Source: Tropicimonas sp. IMCC34011
GTDB lineage: Bacteria; Pseudomonadota; Alphaproteobacteria; Rhodobacterales; Rhodobacteraceae
Assembly: GCF_003390865.1 (NCBI RefSeq)
Contig: NZ_QMEJ01000002.1
Coordinates: 124,001-188,000, forward strand
DNA length: 64,000 bases
Reading direction: 5' to 3'
In this document: positions 37,905-49,448 of the stretch, in pieces
Numbering within the stretch: position 1 is the first letter of the stretch
Layout: each line of letters starts with the position of its first letter
Notes under the pieces: generated by a model
What the model was told of the DNA's origin: nothing
What the model saw: only the letters and a program-made list of their open reading frames with translations
Databases searched by the model: none
Made by a program: the position numbers and the translations under genes

Positions 37905-39336
37905 GCGTCAAGGCCGCACTGGCCGCAGCGCCTTCGATCCCGAAGAGGTTGACGATGCCGACCACCATGATCGCGGCGGATCCCATCAGGACGAGCCAGT
38001 GCGTCATGTTCATGGCGCCGTCGATCCGCGGCGTGTCCTCGGACCCGAAATACATCATGAAGACGATCCGGAGGTAGTAGTACGCGCCGATGACGGAGGC
38101 GATACCGGCGAGGAGCGCCAGCCACCACAGGCCCGCATCCACGGCCGCCGCGAAGGTCGCGAACTTGCCGAAGAAGCCGAGAAGCGGCGGAACGCCGGCC
38201 AGAGAGAACATCAGGATGAGCAGCGCGAAGGCCTTCAGCGGCTCCTTGCGGGAGAGCATCGAGAGTCCGTCGATCCGGGTGACGTGACGCCCCTCCCGCT
38301 CCATCGACAGGATGAACGCGAACGCGCCGAGGTTCATGGTGACGTAGATCGCCATGTAGATCAGCATGGACTGGACGCCCTGCACCGTGCCCGCAGAGAG
38401 ACCGACGAGCGCGAAGCCCATATGAGCGATGGAGGAATAGGCCATCAGTCGCTTGATGTCGGTCTGACCGATCGCGGCGATCGAGCCGAGGAACATCGAG
38501 ATCACGGCAAGGAAGGCGGTGATCTGCTGCCAGTCATCGACCACTGAGCCGAACGCGCCGTAGGTCACGCGGGCAAGAAGCGCCATGGCGGCGACCTTGG
38601 GCGCAGTCGCGAAGAAGGCCGTGATCGCGGTGGGCGAGCCCTCGTAGACGTCCGGCGTCCACATGTGGAACGGCGCGGCGGAAATCTTGAACGCGAGACC
38701 CGCGAGCAGGAAGACGAGGCCGAGAAGAAGCCCGATGCCGATATCCTGCCCCGCGGCGGCGGCAAGGACGATCCCCTCGAAGGAGGTCGTGCCGGCATAG
38801 CCGTAGGTCAGCGACGCGCCGTAGAGAAGCATCCCCGAAGAGAGCGCACCCAGGACGAAGTACTTCAGGCCCGCTTCGGTGGAGCGGATGCTGTCGCGCC
38901 GCAGCGAGGCGACGACGTAAAGCGCAAGCGACTGAAGCTCGAGGCCCATGTAGAGAACGATGAGGTCACCGGCGGAGACCATCACCATCATGCCGACCGT
39001 CGCGAGCGTGATCAGGACGGGATACTCGAAGCGGAGCAGATCCCGCGCGGCCATGTAGGTGCGGCTCATGAGCAGCACGATCGCGGCAGACAGCAGGATC
39101 GTCACCTTGGCGAAGCGGGAGAACCCGTCATCGATGAACATCCCGTCGAACGCGAGCCGGGTCCCGTCTTCAGACAGCAGGATCCAGACCGCGACGGCGG
39201 CGAACACGGCGGAGGTGACCCAGACCAGCGTCGGAGCAACCTCGTCCTTGCCGGTGTAGACACAGGCGATAAGAGCCAGCATCGCGTAGACCGCGAGGAA
39301 GATCTCGGGGAGGAGCGTGGCGTAATCGGCGGACAT
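37894..39336 (-). CDS. nuoN: NADH:quinone oxidoreductase subunit N
   Basis: Antiporter-like proton-channel subunit in the membrane arm of complex I. 480 residues, about 14 helices, with the conserved Glu/Lys region ([17 protein letters not shown] and [18 protein letters not shown]). It starts six bases after nuoM and ends inside birA. Confidence 0.96.
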   Translation of the reverse strand: MSADYATLLPEIFLAVYAMLALIACVYTGKDEVAPTLVWVTSAVFAAVAVWILLSEDGTRLAFDGMFIDDGFSRFAKVTILLSAAIVLLMSRTYMAARDLLRFEYPVLITLATVGMMVMVSAGDLIVLYMGLELQSLALYVVASLRRDSIRSTEAGLKYFVLGALSSGMLLYGASLTYGYAGTTSFEGIVLAAAAGQDIGIGLLLGLVFLLAGLAFKISAAPFHMWTPDVYEGSPTAITAFFATAPKVAAMALLARVTYGAFGSVVDDWQQITAFLAVISMFLGSIAAIGQTDIKRLMAYSSIAHMGFALVGLSAGTVQGVQSMLIYMAIYVTMNLGAFAFILSMEREGRHVTRIDGLSMLSRKEPLKAFALLILMFSLAGVPPLLGFFGKFATFAAAVDAGLWWLALLAGIASVIGAYYYLRIVFMMYFGSEDTPRIDGAMNMTHWLVLMGSAAIMVVGIVNLFGIEGAAASAALTLVP

Positions 39337-39342
39337 GAGGGC

Positions 39343-41019
39343 TTAGTCTCCCTGTTCGTTGGCCACTGGGGCCTCTGGCTCGGCTTCGGCCTCGGCGGAG
39401 CCGTCGTCCGCAGCGGTCTCGGGCTCGGCACCGGCGTCTTCATCGATCTCGGGCGCAGTCTCGGCGGGGCCCGCAGCCATTTCGGCGGTCGCGACCTGCT
39501 CGGGCGCGGCCTCGTCCAGGGCGAGCTGGTAGCCGTCCACGAGCTCCTCGACGGAGGGGCCGATGATGTCGGTCACGAGCGGCGGATAGACGCCAAGCAG
39601 CAGCGTCATCACAACGAGCGGGGCGAACAGCACCTTCTCACGGCCGGACATGTCGGTGATCGTCCGCAGGCTCTCCTTGATCAGGTCGCCGAAGACGACC
39701 CGGCGGTAAAGCCAGAGCGCGTAGGCCGCCGAGAGGATCACGCCGGTTGTCGCGAGAACGGCGATCACCGTGCTCACCTGATAGATCCCGACCAGCGTCA
39801 GGAACTCGCCGATGAACCCGCTCGTCCCCGGCAGGCCGACATTGGCCATGGTGAAGAACAGGAAGATCAGGGCGTAGGCCGGCATCCGGTTCACGAGCCC
39901 GCCATAAGCGTCGATCTCGCGAGTGTGGATGCGGTCGTAGACCACGCCGACGCAGAGGAAGAGCGCGCCCGAGATGAAGCCGTGGGAGATCATCTGGAAG
40001 ATCGCCCCGTCGACGCCCTGCTGGTTCGCCGTGAAGATCCCCATGGTCACGTATCCCATGTGGGCGACCGAGGAGTAGGCGATCAGCTTCTTCATGTCGG
40101 ACTGCGCCAGGGCCACGAGCGAGGCGTAGATGATGGCGATGACCGACAGCCAGAACACGAGCGGAGCCAGAAGGTCCGAGGCCACCGGGAACATCGGCAG
40201 GCTGAACCGCAGGAAGCCGTAGCCGCCCATCTTCAGAAGGATCGCGGCGAGGACGACGGAGCCCGCGGTCGGGGCCTGAACGTGCGCATCGGGAAGCCAG
40301 GTGTGCACCGGCCACATCGGCATCTTCACCGCGAAGGAGGCGAAGAAAGCGAGCCAGAGCATCGTCTGCAGACCGCCCACGACCTGTATCCCGAGGAGGC
40401 TGAACGTCTCGGATCCGAAGTTGTGCGTCAGCAGGACGGCCATGTCGGTGGTGCCCGCATCGGCATACATCGCGATCATCGCGACCAGCATCAGGATGGA
40501 GCCAAAGAAGGTGTAGAGGAAGAACTTGAACGCGGCATAGATGCGGTTCACCCCGCCCCAGATGCCGATGATCAGGAACATCGGGATGAGGCCCGCCTCG
40601 AAGAAGAGGTAGAAGAGAACCAGATCAAGCGCGCAGAAGACGCCGAGCATCAGGCTTTCGAGCGCCAGGAAGGCGATCATGTATTCCTTCACCCGCGTCT
40701 CGACGTTCCAGCAGGCGCCGATGACGATGGGCATCAGGAAGGTCGTGAGCATGACGAAGAGGATCGAGATGCCGTCGACGCCCATCTTGTAGCGCAGGCC
40801 GAGAAGCCAGTCCCGGTCCTCGACGAACTGGAAGTCCGGATTGGACGGGTCGAATCCGGCAAGCAGCAGGAGCGAGACAAGGAACGTCGCGAGCGACGCG
40901 ATCAGCGCAAGCCAGCGGGCATTCCGCCGGGCTGCCGGATCGTCGCCCCTCAGGAACAGCGCCAGGATGATCGCTGCCACGAGGGGCAGGAAGGTGATGA
41001 TGGAGAGAAGGTTCGTCAT
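39343..41019 (-). CDS. nuoM: NADH:quinone oxidoreductase subunit M with acidic C-terminal tail
   Basis: Antiporter-like membrane-arm subunit. The 558-residue protein has the proton-channel blocks ([20 protein letters not shown] and [17 protein letters not shown]). Residues 503-558 form a tail of almost only Ala, Glu, Asp, Pro and Gly after the last helix, absent from E. coli NuoM and facing the aqueous phase. Spacing to nuoL is four bases. Confidence 0.95.
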   Translation of the reverse strand: MTNLLSIITFLPLVAAIILALFLRGDDPAARRNARWLALIASLATFLVSLLLLAGFDPSNPDFQFVEDRDWLLGLRYKMGVDGISILFVMLTTFLMPIVIGACWNVETRVKEYMIAFLALESLMLGVFCALDLVLFYLFFEAGLIPMFLIIGIWGGVNRIYAAFKFFLYTFFGSILMLVAMIAMYADAGTTDMAVLLTHNFGSETFSLLGIQVVGGLQTMLWLAFFASFAVKMPMWPVHTWLPDAHVQAPTAGSVVLAAILLKMGGYGFLRFSLPMFPVASDLLAPLVFWLSVIAIIYASLVALAQSDMKKLIAYSSVAHMGYVTMGIFTANQQGVDGAIFQMISHGFISGALFLCVGVVYDRIHTREIDAYGGLVNRMPAYALIFLFFTMANVGLPGTSGFIGEFLTLVGIYQVSTVIAVLATTGVILSAAYALWLYRRVVFGDLIKESLRTITDMSGREKVLFAPLVVMTLLLGVYPPLVTDIIGPSVEELVDGYQLALDEAAPEQVATAEMAAGPAETAPEIDEDAGAEPETAADDGSAEAEAEPEAPVANEQGD

Positions 41020-41023
41020 CGGA

Positions 41024-43228
41024 TCAGCGCCCCGCGATCAGCGTCCAGGTCACGAGGATCAGCACCCCGATCACCATGGCGAAGGCATAGTGGAAGAGAT
41101 AGCCGCTCTGGGCCCGCCCCGCGAGGCGGCTGAAGAACGGCACGATCCCGAGCGCGAGCCCGTTGATCCCGCCGTCGATCATCGTCCCGTCACCGCGTCG
41201 CCAGAGGAACCGGCCGAGGCCGCGCGCAGGCGTCACGAAGAGCGTGTTGTAGACCTCGTCGAAGTACCACTTGTTGTAGAGGAAGGCATGGAGGTGCCGC
41301 TGGTTGCTCGCAAGACTCCGCGGCAGCGACGTGTCGCGGATGTAGAACAGCCAGGCCACCACCAGCCCGAGGAGCATGGCGACGAAGGGACTGACCTTCA
41401 CCCAGATCGGCGCGGCATGCGCATCCTCGAGGACGTGGTTCTCCGGGCCGAAGTAGAGCGCCCCGTCGCCGGGATTGCCGCCGAAGGCGACGTGGTGCTC
41501 GCCCTCCTCGGCATGTCCGCCCTCGGTCTCGACAAGAGCGTCACCCGCCTGGTCAAGATCGCCTTCGCCGGCTTGCCCGGCGGCCGCGACGACGCCTTCG
41601 CCGTGCTCTTCCGCCGCTTCCTCGCTCGGCGTTCCGGCGGCATGGCCCTCTTCGGCCTCCGCGTGCGCCTCACCGGCCTCGTGCTGCTCGGCGAGCGGGA
41701 TGTCGTAGAAGCGGGCGACCTGATCGGCATGGCCGAAGAAGCTGCCGTACCAGATCATCCCGGCGAAGATCGCCCCGAGGGACAGGACGCCCAAGGGGAT
41801 CAGCATGACCTTGCCGCTCTCGTGGGCGTGCTCGTGCGTGTGCTTGTCGCCGCGCGGCTCGCCGAAGAACGTCATGAAGATCAGGCGCCATGAGTAGAAC
41901 GAGGTGAACGCGGCCGAGATGACCAGCATCCAGAAGCCGTAATAGCCGACGCCCGTGCCTGCACCCCAGGCGCTCTCGATGATCGCATCCTTGGAGAGGA
42001 AGCCGGCGAAGCCGATATGGGTGAGCGGAATGCCGACACCGGTGATCGCCAGCGTCCCAATCATCATCGCCCAGAACGTGTAGGGCATCTTCTTCCGCAG
42101 GCCACCGTAGTTCCGCATGTCCTGCTCGTGGTGCATTCCGTGGATGACGGAGCCCGCCCCGAGGAACAGCATCGCCTTGAAGAAGGCGTGGGTGAACAGG
42201 TGGAACATCGCCGCCGAGTACATGCCGACGCCGGCCGCCACGAACATGTAGCCAAGCTGCGAGCAGGTCGAATAGGCGATGACGCGCTTGATGTCGTTCT
42301 GCACGAGGCCGACCGTCGCCGCGAAGAAGGCGGTCGTCGCGGACAGGACGACGACGAAGGCGGTGGCGCCAGGCGCGAATTCCATCAGCGGCGACATCCG
42401 GCAGACGAGGAACACCCCCGCGGTCACCATCGTCGCGGCGTGGATCAGCGCGGAGACCGGCGTCGGACCTTCCATCGCGTCCGGCAGCCAGGTGTGCAGG
42501 ATGAGCTGGGCCGACTTGCCCATGGCGCCGATGAAGAGAAGGAGTGCCGTCAGCTCGGCCGCGTTCACGTCGAACCACAGGAACGGGATCGTCATCTGCG
42601 CGATCTCGGGGGCTGCGGCGAAGATGTCATCGAACTGGATCGAATCGACGAGGAAGAACAGCGCGAAGATCCCGAGCGCGAAGCCGAAATCGCCGACGCG
42701 GTTGACGATGAACGCCTTCATCGCGGCGGCCCCGGCACTTTCCTTGCGGTAGTAGAAGCCGATCAGCAGGTATGAGGCGACGCCGACGCCCTCCCAGCCG
42801 AAGAACATCTGCGCGAGGTTGTTCGACGTGACCAGCGCGAGCATCGCGAAGGTGAAGAAGGAGAGATAGGCGAAGAAGCGGGCCTTGTAGTGCTCGCCCG
42901 GCCGGAAGTTCTCGTCATGCGCCATGTAGCCGAAGCTGTAGAGGTGCACGAGGCTGGAGACGGTGGTGATGACCACCAGCATGATCGCCGTCAGCCGGTC
43001 GAGGCGGATGGACCAGTCGGCGACGAGGCTGCCCGAATCCATCCAGCGCATGATCTGGATCTGCTGCGCCGGACCGTCGACGCTGAAGAACACGATCCAC
43101 GACAGAAGAGCGCAGAGGAACAGGAGCCCGGTCGTGAGCACCATGCCGGCCTGCTCGCCGATCACGCGCCAGCCGAAGCCGCAGATGATCGCGCCGATCA
43201 GGGGGGCGAAGAGGATGATCGTGGTCAT
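41024..43228 (-). CDS. nuoL: NADH:quinone oxidoreductase subunit L with acidic His-rich loop
   Basis: Distal antiporter-like subunit carrying the lateral helix that spans the membrane arm. 734 residues against about 610-700 in relatives. Conserved blocks: [19 protein letters not shown] and [20 protein letters not shown]. The extra length is an aqueous loop at about 516-607, rich in Glu, His, Ala and Gly, between helices near the C terminus; a second short His cluster (KHTHEHAHE) precedes it. It lies between nuoK and nuoM with four-base gaps. Confidence 0.96.
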   Translation of the reverse strand: MTTIILFAPLIGAIICGFGWRVIGEQAGMVLTTGLLFLCALLSWIVFFSVDGPAQQIQIMRWMDSGSLVADWSIRLDRLTAIMLVVITTVSSLVHLYSFGYMAHDENFRPGEHYKARFFAYLSFFTFAMLALVTSNNLAQMFFGWEGVGVASYLLIGFYYRKESAGAAAMKAFIVNRVGDFGFALGIFALFFLVDSIQFDDIFAAAPEIAQMTIPFLWFDVNAAELTALLLFIGAMGKSAQLILHTWLPDAMEGPTPVSALIHAATMVTAGVFLVCRMSPLMEFAPGATAFVVVLSATTAFFAATVGLVQNDIKRVIAYSTCSQLGYMFVAAGVGMYSAAMFHLFTHAFFKAMLFLGAGSVIHGMHHEQDMRNYGGLRKKMPYTFWAMMIGTLAITGVGIPLTHIGFAGFLSKDAIIESAWGAGTGVGYYGFWMLVISAAFTSFYSWRLIFMTFFGEPRGDKHTHEHAHESGKVMLIPLGVLSLGAIFAGMIWYGSFFGHADQVARFYDIPLAEQHEAGEAHAEAEEGHAAGTPSEEAAEEHGEGVVAAAGQAGEGDLDQAGDALVETEGGHAEEGEHHVAFGGNPGDGALYFGPENHVLEDAHAAPIWVKVSPFVAMLLGLVVAWLFYIRDTSLPRSLASNQRHLHAFLYNKWYFDEVYNTLFVTPARGLGRFLWRRGDGTMIDGGINGLALGIVPFFSRLAGRAQSGYLFHYAFAMVIGVLILVTWTLIAGR

Positions 43229-43232
43229 CGCG

Positions 43233-43538
43233 TCAGCCCTTCATGTTGTTGACGTCTTCGACCGCGATCGTGCCGCGGTTGCGGAAGAAGCAGACGAGAA
43301 TTGCAAGGCCGATCGCTGCCTCGGCGGCCGCGACGGTCAGGACGAAGAGCGTGAAGACCTGCCCCACAACGTCCCCGAGATAGGCCGAGAAAGCGACGAG
43401 GTTGATGTTCACGGCAAGCAGCATCAGCTCGATCGACATGAGCACGATGATGACGTTCTTGCGGTTCACGAAGATGCCGAAGATGCCGATGACGAACAAA
43501 GCCGCCGCCACGGTCAGGTAGTGTTCAAGTCCGACCAT
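43233..43538 (-). CDS. nuoK: NADH:quinone oxidoreductase subunit K
   Basis: A 101-residue, three-helix membrane-arm subunit. The two conserved Glu of the proton path are in [13 protein letters not shown] and [12 protein letters not shown]. The start is 33 bases after the stop of the small membrane peptide gene. Confidence 0.96.
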   Translation of the reverse strand: MVGLEHYLTVAAALFVIGIFGIFVNRKNVIIVLMSIELMLLAVNINLVAFSAYLGDVVGQVFTLFVLTVAAAEAAIGLAILVCFFRNRGTIAVEDVNNMKG

Positions 43539-43571
43539 CTGTCCCTTCCCCCATGTCTTGACGCACAGGTC

Positions 43572-43646
43572 TCAGCGAAATCCGAATCCGAAGACGAGGA
43601 TGAGCACGATGACCGCAGCAGCGATCAGTGTAGTATTGCGGCTCAT
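43572..43646 (-). CDS. 24-residue single-helix membrane microprotein between nuoJ and nuoK
   Basis: Encodes MSRNTTLIAAA followed by VIVLILVFGFGFR: a short polar N terminus, one hydrophobic helix and a terminal Arg. The ATG at 43646 is preceded by a near-perfect ribosome site (GGAAGGAG, six-base spacer), the strongest in this part of the locus. It sits on the nuo strand in the 157-base gap between nuoJ and nuoK. I know of unassigned small frames in alphaproteobacterial nuo clusters but cannot match this one. Translation is inferred from the ribosome site and the coherent helix. Confidence 0.62.
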   Translation of the reverse strand: MSRNTTLIAAAVIVLILVFGFGFR

Positions 43647-43695
43647 GCCGATCTCCTTCCGGCCGCGCCATGCGACCATGGTGCCGGGCGCGGGC

Positions 43696-44313
43696 TCACA
43701 GCCCCTGCCCCGGCTTGACGTCCTTGAGTTCCATCGCCTTGGCCGGATCGCGGTACATCTGCGCAAGAACGTTCTGGCGCTTGACGTCCGTACGGTGACG
43801 CAGCGTCAGGACGATGGCCCCGATCATCGCTACGAGCAGGATCAGGCCCGCCAGTTGGAAGAGCAGGATATACTGGTCGTAGACGACGAGGCCGAGCGCA
43901 CTGATGTTCTCGGGCTGCCCCTCGATCATGGCCGCGCCCGGCCGGGCCAAAACGGTCACGCCATCGGCCGTGCTCCACGCGCCGAAGACCAGGACGAGCT
44001 GCATCAGCAGGATCACGACGACCAGCGAGGCCAAGGGCACGTAGCGCGTCAGTTCGGCCCTGAGTTCGGCGAAATCGACGTCGAGCATCATCACGACGAA
44101 GAGGAAAAGCACCGCCACGGCGCCGACATAGACGACGACGAGCAGCATCGCGATGAACTCTGCCCCGAGGAGCACGAACATCGCCGCCGAGGACAGAAAT
44201 GCGAGAATGAGCCACAGCACCGAATGGACCGGGTTGCGCCCGACCACGGTGAACAACGCCGCCATGATGACGATGAAAGCGAAGGCATAGAATGCCAGAT
44301 CCGCGATGGTCAT
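43696..44313 (-). CDS. nuoJ: NADH:quinone oxidoreductase subunit J
   Basis: A 205-residue membrane-arm subunit with five helices. The conserved block [19 protein letters not shown] marks helix 3. The C-terminal tail after the last helix ([18 protein letters not shown]) is basic. Follows the carboxymuconolactone-fold gene by three bases. Confidence 0.95.
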   Translation of the reverse strand: MTIADLAFYAFAFIVIMAALFTVVGRNPVHSVLWLILAFLSSAAMFVLLGAEFIAMLLVVVYVGAVAVLFLFVVMMLDVDFAELRAELTRYVPLASLVVVILLMQLVLVFGAWSTADGVTVLARPGAAMIEGQPENISALGLVVYDQYILLFQLAGLILLVAMIGAIVLTLRHRTDVKRQNVLAQMYRDPAKAMELKDVKPGQGL

Positions 44314-44316
44314 GCG

Positions 44317-44730
44317 TCAGCCGTCCTTCTTCGTCTCTTCGAACACGCCCTGCGCGAGCTGCATCGCCCGGCTCATGGCCGGAACGCCACCGAACACCAC
44401 CATCTGCCCGATCACCTCGGCGACCTCTCTGGGGGTCGCGCCGGCCTCCAGTGCATGACGCACGGTGAGGCGGATCTGGGGTTCGGCGGTCGCTCCCTGC
44501 GCCACAAGCGCGGCGAGCGCAAGGAAAAGTCTCGTCTTGGCGTCGAGGCCCTGCGGGTTCATCCCCTGACCGAACCACATCTCCATCGCGTCGCGTGGCA
44601 TGGTGGGCCAGAGGGCCTCGAAACCGTCGGGGGAAAACCCCTCGAGCGCAGGATTGAGGGAGCGCGCCCAGTCCTGGCTGGCGCGCATCATCGCCTCGAA
44701 CGGGTTCTTCGGTCCCTCGCTCATCGGCAT
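44317..44730 (-). CDS. carboxymuconolactone decarboxylase-fold protein in the nuo operon
   Basis: A 137-residue all-helical protein of the CMD/AhpD superfamily, recognised from RLFLALAALVAQGA, IRLTVRHALEAGATPREVAEVI and the GGVPAMSRAM end. It has no cysteine at all, so it lacks the CxxC of AhpD peroxidases and cannot be a thiol reductase. It lies between nuoI and nuoJ with tight spacing, pointing to a complex I-related or quinone-related role that is not known. The ATG at 44724 is an equivalent start. Confidence 0.78.
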   Translation of the reverse strand: MPMSEGPKNPFEAMMRASQDWARSLNPALEGFSPDGFEALWPTMPRDAMEMWFGQGMNPQGLDAKTRLFLALAALVAQGATAEPQIRLTVRHALEAGATPREVAEVIGQMVVFGGVPAMSRAMQLAQGVFEETKKDG

Positions 44731-44761
44731 GCCCCGATCGTATCGCGCCCCTGCCCCGACA

Positions 44762-45256
44762 TCAGCGGTAGGGTGCGTCCAGCTCGAGGTTCCGGGCAAT
44801 CTCCGCTTCCCAGCGGTCCCCGTTCTCCAGGAGCTTGGCCTTGTCGTAGTAGAGCTCCTCGCGGGTCTCCGTCGCGAACTCGAAATTCGGCCCCTCGACG
44901 ATGGCATCGACCGGGCAGGCTTCCTGGCAGAAACCGCAATAGATGCACTTCGTCATGTCGATGTCGTAGCGCGTCGTCCGGCGGGAGCCGTCCTGGCGAG
45001 GTTCGGCGTCGATGGTGATCGCCTGAGCGGGACAGATCGCCTCGCAGAGCTTGCAGGCAATGCAGCGCTCTTCGCCGTTCGGGTACCGCCGGAGCGCGTG
45101 CTCGCCGCGGAAGCGGGGCGACAGGTGCCCCTTCTCGTGCGGATAGTTCACCGTCATCTTCGGCGCAAAGAAGTACCTGAGCCCCAGGCTGAGGCCCTTG
45201 AACATGTCGGCAAGCAGGAAATACTTGCCTGCTCTCTGCCAATCCATCGCGGTCAT
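44762..45256 (-). CDS. nuoI: NADH:quinone oxidoreductase subunit I
   Basis: The 164-residue 8Fe ferredoxin subunit carrying clusters N6a and N6b. Two CxxCxxCxxxCP motifs are intact: [12 protein letters not shown] and [12 protein letters not shown]. An amphipathic N-terminal helix docks on the membrane arm. ATG 45256 is used; MDWQRAG three codons on is an alternative. Confidence 0.97.
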   Translation of the reverse strand: MTAMDWQRAGKYFLLADMFKGLSLGLRYFFAPKMTVNYPHEKGHLSPRFRGEHALRRYPNGEERCIACKLCEAICPAQAITIDAEPRQDGSRRTTRYDIDMTKCIYCGFCQEACPVDAIVEGPNFEFATETREELYYDKAKLLENGDRWEAEIARNLELDAPYR

Positions 45257-45275
45257 CTTGGGTTCGACCTCCGGG

Positions 45276-45695
45276 TCACTTGGGTCCCAGTTTGAAATCT
45301 GCCTTGAGGCCCTTCACGGGCCCCGTCCCCGCTTCCGGGCTGTCCGTCTCTCCGAGCAGGATGCGGCGCATCATGCGCAGCGCGCCAGCATACTCGTCCA
45401 CCGAGAGCGATGCCGGCGTTGCGCCGCCGGCAGTGTGGTGCTCGAGGTAGAGACGCATGTCCGTCCCCATCTCGCTCGCCTCCTCGGCCGGCATCGGCGG
45501 GAAGGGATCGTACTCGGCGCGCGGCGCGGCAAGCCAGACCTGAACCGCCTGCGCCAGCCGGGTATCGTCCAGCGCCGCCGCGTCGTCACCGCCGAGCTCG
45601 GCGATCACCGCCTTACGGAACGTAGCGCCTTCCTGGTGCAGCTCCCGCGGGGACAGCCCCGCCAGCCAGCCGCCCAGATCCGAGGCGTAGGACAT
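45276..45695 (-). CDS. unknown protein between nuoH and nuoI
   Basis: A 139-residue soluble protein without signal or membrane helix and with no family I recognise. It is acidic and rich in Ala and Glu, and ends in a basic [11 protein letters not shown]. The gaps to nuoH (three bases) and nuoI (19 bases) show it is part of the nuo transcript. It may be an assembly factor or supernumerary subunit; that is inference from position only. Confidence 0.7.
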   Translation of the reverse strand: MSYASDLGGWLAGLSPRELHQEGATFRKAVIAELGGDDAAALDDTRLAQAVQVWLAAPRAEYDPFPPMPAEEASEMGTDMRLYLEHHTAGGATPASLSVDEYAGALRMMRRILLGETDSPEAGTGPVKGLKADFKLGPK

Positions 45696-45698
45696 GCC

Positions 45699-46736
45699 TC
45701 AGCCCCCCACCGCGTAGCGTGCCCAGAAGCCGCCCAGCACCTCGAACTTGGCGAGGAACGCGATCAGGACGACCCAGATCAGCGACAGCGGAAGGAAGAC
45801 CTTCCAGCCGATGCGCATCAGCTGGTCGTAGCGGTAGCGCGGCACCACGGCCTTCACCATGGCGAAGAGGAAGAAGAAGAAGGCCATCTTCGCCACGAGC
45901 CAGAGCGCGCCATCCGGCAGGCCCGGGATCGGGGAGAGCCAGCCGCCGAAGAACAGCAGCGAGTTCACGGCGCAGAGCAGGAAGATGGCGATATACTCAC
46001 CGGCCATGAAGAGCAGGAACGGCGTCGAGGAATATTCGACCTGGTAGCCCGCGACGAGTTCCGACTCGGCCTCGGGAAGGTCGAACGGCGCCCGGTTCGT
46101 CTCGGCGAGGCAGGAGATGAAGAAAAGCGCGACCATCGGCAGGTGCGGCAGCCAGAACCAGTTCAGGAGGCCGAACGCCCCGTCCTGCGCGCGGACGATA
46201 TCGTTGAAGTTCAGCGAGCCCGCCGAGATCACGACGCCGATGATGATGAGACCGAGCGAGACCTCGTAGGAGATCATCTGGGCGGCGGAGCGGAGGCTGC
46301 CGAGGAACGGGTACTTCGAGTTCGACGCCCATCCGCCCATGATCACGCCGTAGACCTCGAGCGAGGAGACGGCGAACAGGAACAGGACGGCGACGTTGAT
46401 GTCCGCCAGCACCCAGTGCTCGTTGAAGGGAATCACCGCCCAGGCGACCATCGCGAGGACGAAGGACAGAAGCGGCGCGAGCAGGAAGATCGCCTTGTCC
46501 GCGCCCGCCGGAATGACGACCTCCTTGAGGACGTATTTCAGCGCGTCGGCCACCGATTGCAGAAGCCCGAAGGCGCCCACAACGTTCGGGCCGCGCCGCA
46601 TCTGGACCGCGGCCCAGATCTTACGGTCCCCGTAAACGAGGAACAGCAGCGAGATCATCACGAAACCGAGGAGCAGAACCCCGTAGAGCGTGATGAGCAG
46701 CGCGCTGCCTGCCGTGGTTTGGATGAAGGTACCCAT
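45699..46736 (-). CDS. nuoH: NADH:quinone oxidoreductase subunit H
   Basis: A 345-residue, eight-helix membrane subunit that forms the quinone chamber with NuoB and NuoD. Conserved blocks: [20 protein letters not shown] and the acidic loop [20 protein letters not shown]. Starts eight bases after the lipoprotein gene upstream. Confidence 0.97.
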   Translation of the reverse strand: MGTFIQTTAGSALLITLYGVLLLGFVMISLLFLVYGDRKIWAAVQMRRGPNVVGAFGLLQSVADALKYVLKEVVIPAGADKAIFLLAPLLSFVLAMVAWAVIPFNEHWVLADINVAVLFLFAVSSLEVYGVIMGGWASNSKYPFLGSLRSAAQMISYEVSLGLIIIGVVISAGSLNFNDIVRAQDGAFGLLNWFWLPHLPMVALFFISCLAETNRAPFDLPEAESELVAGYQVEYSSTPFLLFMAGEYIAIFLLCAVNSLLFFGGWLSPIPGLPDGALWLVAKMAFFFFLFAMVKAVVPRYRYDQLMRIGWKVFLPLSLIWVVLIAFLAKFEVLGGFWARYAVGG

Positions 46737-46744
46737 TCCCTACC

Positions 46745-47176
46745 TCAGATCGTCGGTATGCCCCGTTCGTCGCAATCCTGGACCGTCACCTCGGCGTCGA
46801 TCCTCAGAATGCCCTCCGGTAGCGCTGGCGAGACCGTGTAAACCGCATCCGCGCGCCAAACGCCACCCTCTTCCGCAACCCTTGTCCTGACGTGACGGGC
46901 AAACCCGTACCCCCGGATCAGGGTATATCGTGCTGCGGCGCAGCGGGCGTAGTCGTCCACGTCCGCCGCGTCCCGCGCGCCCCGCATCTCCACGACGAAA
47001 AGAACGAGGTCGTCGCCCAGGAGCCGCGTCCGTACGCCGTCGTATATGCCGCCCGGCGGCGCGGCGGAGCGAACCGCCGCGGGCGCCTCCGTCTCTTCGG
47101 AGGTCCCGGTCCCCCCGGCCCCGCAGGCCGCGAGGCCGAGAAGCGCGAGTCCCGCGAGACCCCGGCGGAGACTCAC
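46745..47176 (-). CDS. lipoprotein between nuoG and nuoH
   Basis: A 143-residue predicted lipoprotein: GTG start overlapping the nuoG stop (GTGA), signal with lipobox LAAC (Cys 18), an Ala/Glu/Pro linker, and a small domain with two further cysteines (YARCAAARY and QDCDERG) that could form a disulfide. Unknown family. The coupling to nuoG puts it in the complex I operon, though complex I has no known periplasmic lipoprotein. Confidence 0.75.
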   Translation of the reverse strand: MSLRRGLAGLALLGLAACGAGGTGTSEETEAPAAVRSAAPPGGIYDGVRTRLLGDDLVLFVVEMRGARDAADVDDYARCAAARYTLIRGYGFARHVRTRVAEEGGVWRADAVYTVSPALPEGILRIDAEVTVQDCDERGIPTI

Positions 47177-49197
47177 TCCGCCGCGAGCCGCTCGCCGTTG
47201 CCGGCACGTTCCTTCGCCGCCGCTGACAGCTCCGCCATCAGCGCGCTCGCCCGCGCAACGGGATTGGTCAGGTAGAAATCCTTGACCGGGGATGCGAACG
47301 CCCCTGATCCCAGCTTGCCCGCAGTCGCCGGCGCGTCGCTCTCAAGCTCGGCGCGCTCGTCGATCCGCTTGAGATGCGCATGGGCGGAGACGAGGCGCTG
47401 GCGAAGCTGCGCAAGGCTGTCCCACGGCTGCACCGATCCCAGCTCGGCGGAGAGGGCCCTGAGGATCGCCCAGTTCTCCTTCGCCTCGCCCGGCGCGAAG
47501 CCGGCCCGGAAAGCGAGCTGCGGGCGGCCTTCGGTGTTCACGAAGAGGCCGTTCTCCTCGGTCCACGCAGCACTGGGGAGAATCACGTCCGCCCTGTGAG
47601 CACCGCGGTCGCCGTGGCTGCCCTGGTAGATCACGAACGGTCCCTCGGCGATCTCCACCTCGTCCGCGCCGAGGTTGTAGATCACGTCCGCGCCGTCCAT
47701 CGCGGCCCCGATGCCGCCTTCGGACACGGCACCGACATCGAGCGCCCCCACGCGGGAAGCGGCGGTGTGCAGAACGAGAAGTCCCGCGCCCGCCTTATCG
47801 GCAAGCTGGCGCAGGGTCGCCATGACGGCCGCGCCGTCCTCGCCCTGCAAGGCACCCTGCCCCACCACGATGACGGACGGGCCTTCGGGGAACGAGTCGC
47901 GCCCGGCCAGCTTCGTGAGCGCCGAACGGTCCGTGCCCAGATGATCGTACTCGTAGGTCAGCTCGGCCGCCTCGCCGATCGCGGAGACGGACCCGCCCGC
48001 AAGCCACGCCTTGCGGATGCGCGCGTTCAGGACGGGCGCTTCGGCGGCGGGGTTGGTGCCGACGAGAAGGATGTTCTGCGCCGTATCGAGGTCTTCGATC
48101 GCGGCGGTGCCGACGTAAGAGCCACGATCCGCCGCATCGAGCTTCGCGCCGTCGGTCCGGCACTCCACCGTACCGCCCTGCCCCTCGATCAGCTGCTTGA
48201 GCGAGAAGGCCGCCTCGACGGGCGCGAGATCGCCCACGAGACCGACCGGCTTCTTCGCCCCTTTCAGCGCGTCCGACACGGCGGCGAGCGCCTCGGGCCA
48301 AGTGGCGGGACGCAGCTTGCCGTCCTGCCGCAGGTAGGGCCGGTCAAGGCGCTGGCGGCGCAGGCCGTCGAAGACGAAGCGGGTCTTGTCCGAGATCCAC
48401 TCCTCGTTGATCCAGTCATTGTTCCGAGGCAGGATCCGCATGACCTCGCGGCCCTTGGTGTCCACCCGGATGTTGGAGCCGAGCGCGTCCATCACGTCGA
48501 TGGTCTCGGTCTTGGTCAGCTCCCAGGGGCGGGCGGTGAAGGCGTAGGGCTTGGAGACCAGCGCGCCCACGGGGCACAGGTCGATGATGTTGCCCTGAAG
48601 GTTCGAGCCGAGCGTCTCGCCGAGATAGGAGGTGATCTCCGCATCCTCGCCGCGCCCGGTCTGGCCCATCTGCGTGATGCCGGCGACCTCGGTGGTGAAC
48701 CGCACGCAGCGGGTGCAGGAGATGCAGCGCGTCATGTGCGTCTCGACGAGGGGGCCGAGATTCAGGTCCTCGGTCGCGCGCTTTGGCTCGCGGTAGCGGG
48801 AGAAATCGACACCGTAGGCCATCGCCTGGTCCTGCAGGTCGCACTCCCCGCCCTGGTCGCAGATCGGGCAGTCGAGCGGGTGGTTGATGAGCAGGAACTC
48901 CATCACCCCCTCGCGGGCCTTCTTCACCATCGGGGAATTGGTCTTCACCTGCGGCGGCGCGCCGTCCTTGCCAGGGCGAAGGTCCCGGACCTGCATGGCG
49001 CAGGATGCGGCGGGCTTCGGCGGACCGCCCACGACCTCCACGAGGCACATCCGGCAGTTGCCCGCGATGGATAGCCGCTCGTGATAGCAGAAGCGCGGGA
49101 TCTCGATCCCTGCCTGCTCGCAGGCCTGAATGAGGGTCATGGCCGGATCGACTTCGATCTCGGCGTCGTCGATGATGATCTTGCGAAGATCGGACAT
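47173..49197 (-). CDS. nuoG: NADH:quinone oxidoreductase subunit G
   Basis: The 674-residue large peripheral-arm subunit. N-terminal [2Fe-2S] domain ([21 protein letters not shown]), a cluster-binding His/Cys region ([23 protein letters not shown]), a 4Fe cluster block ([14 protein letters not shown]) and a degenerate molybdopterin-oxidoreductase domain. ATG 49197 gives the usual [12 protein letters not shown] terminus. It is separated from nuoF by an opposite-strand gene and a DUF5333 gene, so it may have its own promoter. Confidence 0.96.
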   Translation of the reverse strand: MSDLRKIIIDDAEIEVDPAMTLIQACEQAGIEIPRFCYHERLSIAGNCRMCLVEVVGGPPKPAASCAMQVRDLRPGKDGAPPQVKTNSPMVKKAREGVMEFLLINHPLDCPICDQGGECDLQDQAMAYGVDFSRYREPKRATEDLNLGPLVETHMTRCISCTRCVRFTTEVAGITQMGQTGRGEDAEITSYLGETLGSNLQGNIIDLCPVGALVSKPYAFTARPWELTKTETIDVMDALGSNIRVDTKGREVMRILPRNNDWINEEWISDKTRFVFDGLRRQRLDRPYLRQDGKLRPATWPEALAAVSDALKGAKKPVGLVGDLAPVEAAFSLKQLIEGQGGTVECRTDGAKLDAADRGSYVGTAAIEDLDTAQNILLVGTNPAAEAPVLNARIRKAWLAGGSVSAIGEAAELTYEYDHLGTDRSALTKLAGRDSFPEGPSVIVVGQGALQGEDGAAVMATLRQLADKAGAGLLVLHTAASRVGALDVGAVSEGGIGAAMDGADVIYNLGADEVEIAEGPFVIYQGSHGDRGAHRADVILPSAAWTEENGLFVNTEGRPQLAFRAGFAPGEAKENWAILRALSAELGSVQPWDSLAQLRQRLVSAHAHLKRIDERAELESDAPATAGKLGSGAFASPVKDFYLTNPVARASALMAELSAAAKERAGNGERLAAE

Positions 49198-49448
49198 TGG
49201 GACTGGCCTCTCGCTCGTCTGCCGGGGCGGTCCGCGTGATCGCGCACGGCCCCCGCCGTCAGCAGGTTCTACCGCGGGATGCCCCAAGGCGCCAGCGGGA
49301 GCAAGGGGGTCGAGACCGATGGGAGCGCTCCGGGCGTCATCGTGTCGCTGATGTGAGGAGAGTTAACGCAAGGTCGAAGGCCGGCGGGAGGCGGCGTTAC
49401 CGGATCGGACCACCTCCCGCATGATGTCGCGCCCGCCCCGGCCCCGCT

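Noticed and set aside
38665-41133. An 822-codon plus-strand frame opposite nuoM and nuoN
   Set aside because: Extremely charged (Glu/Arg/His) translation, complementary to hydrophobic helix codons of the real subunits.
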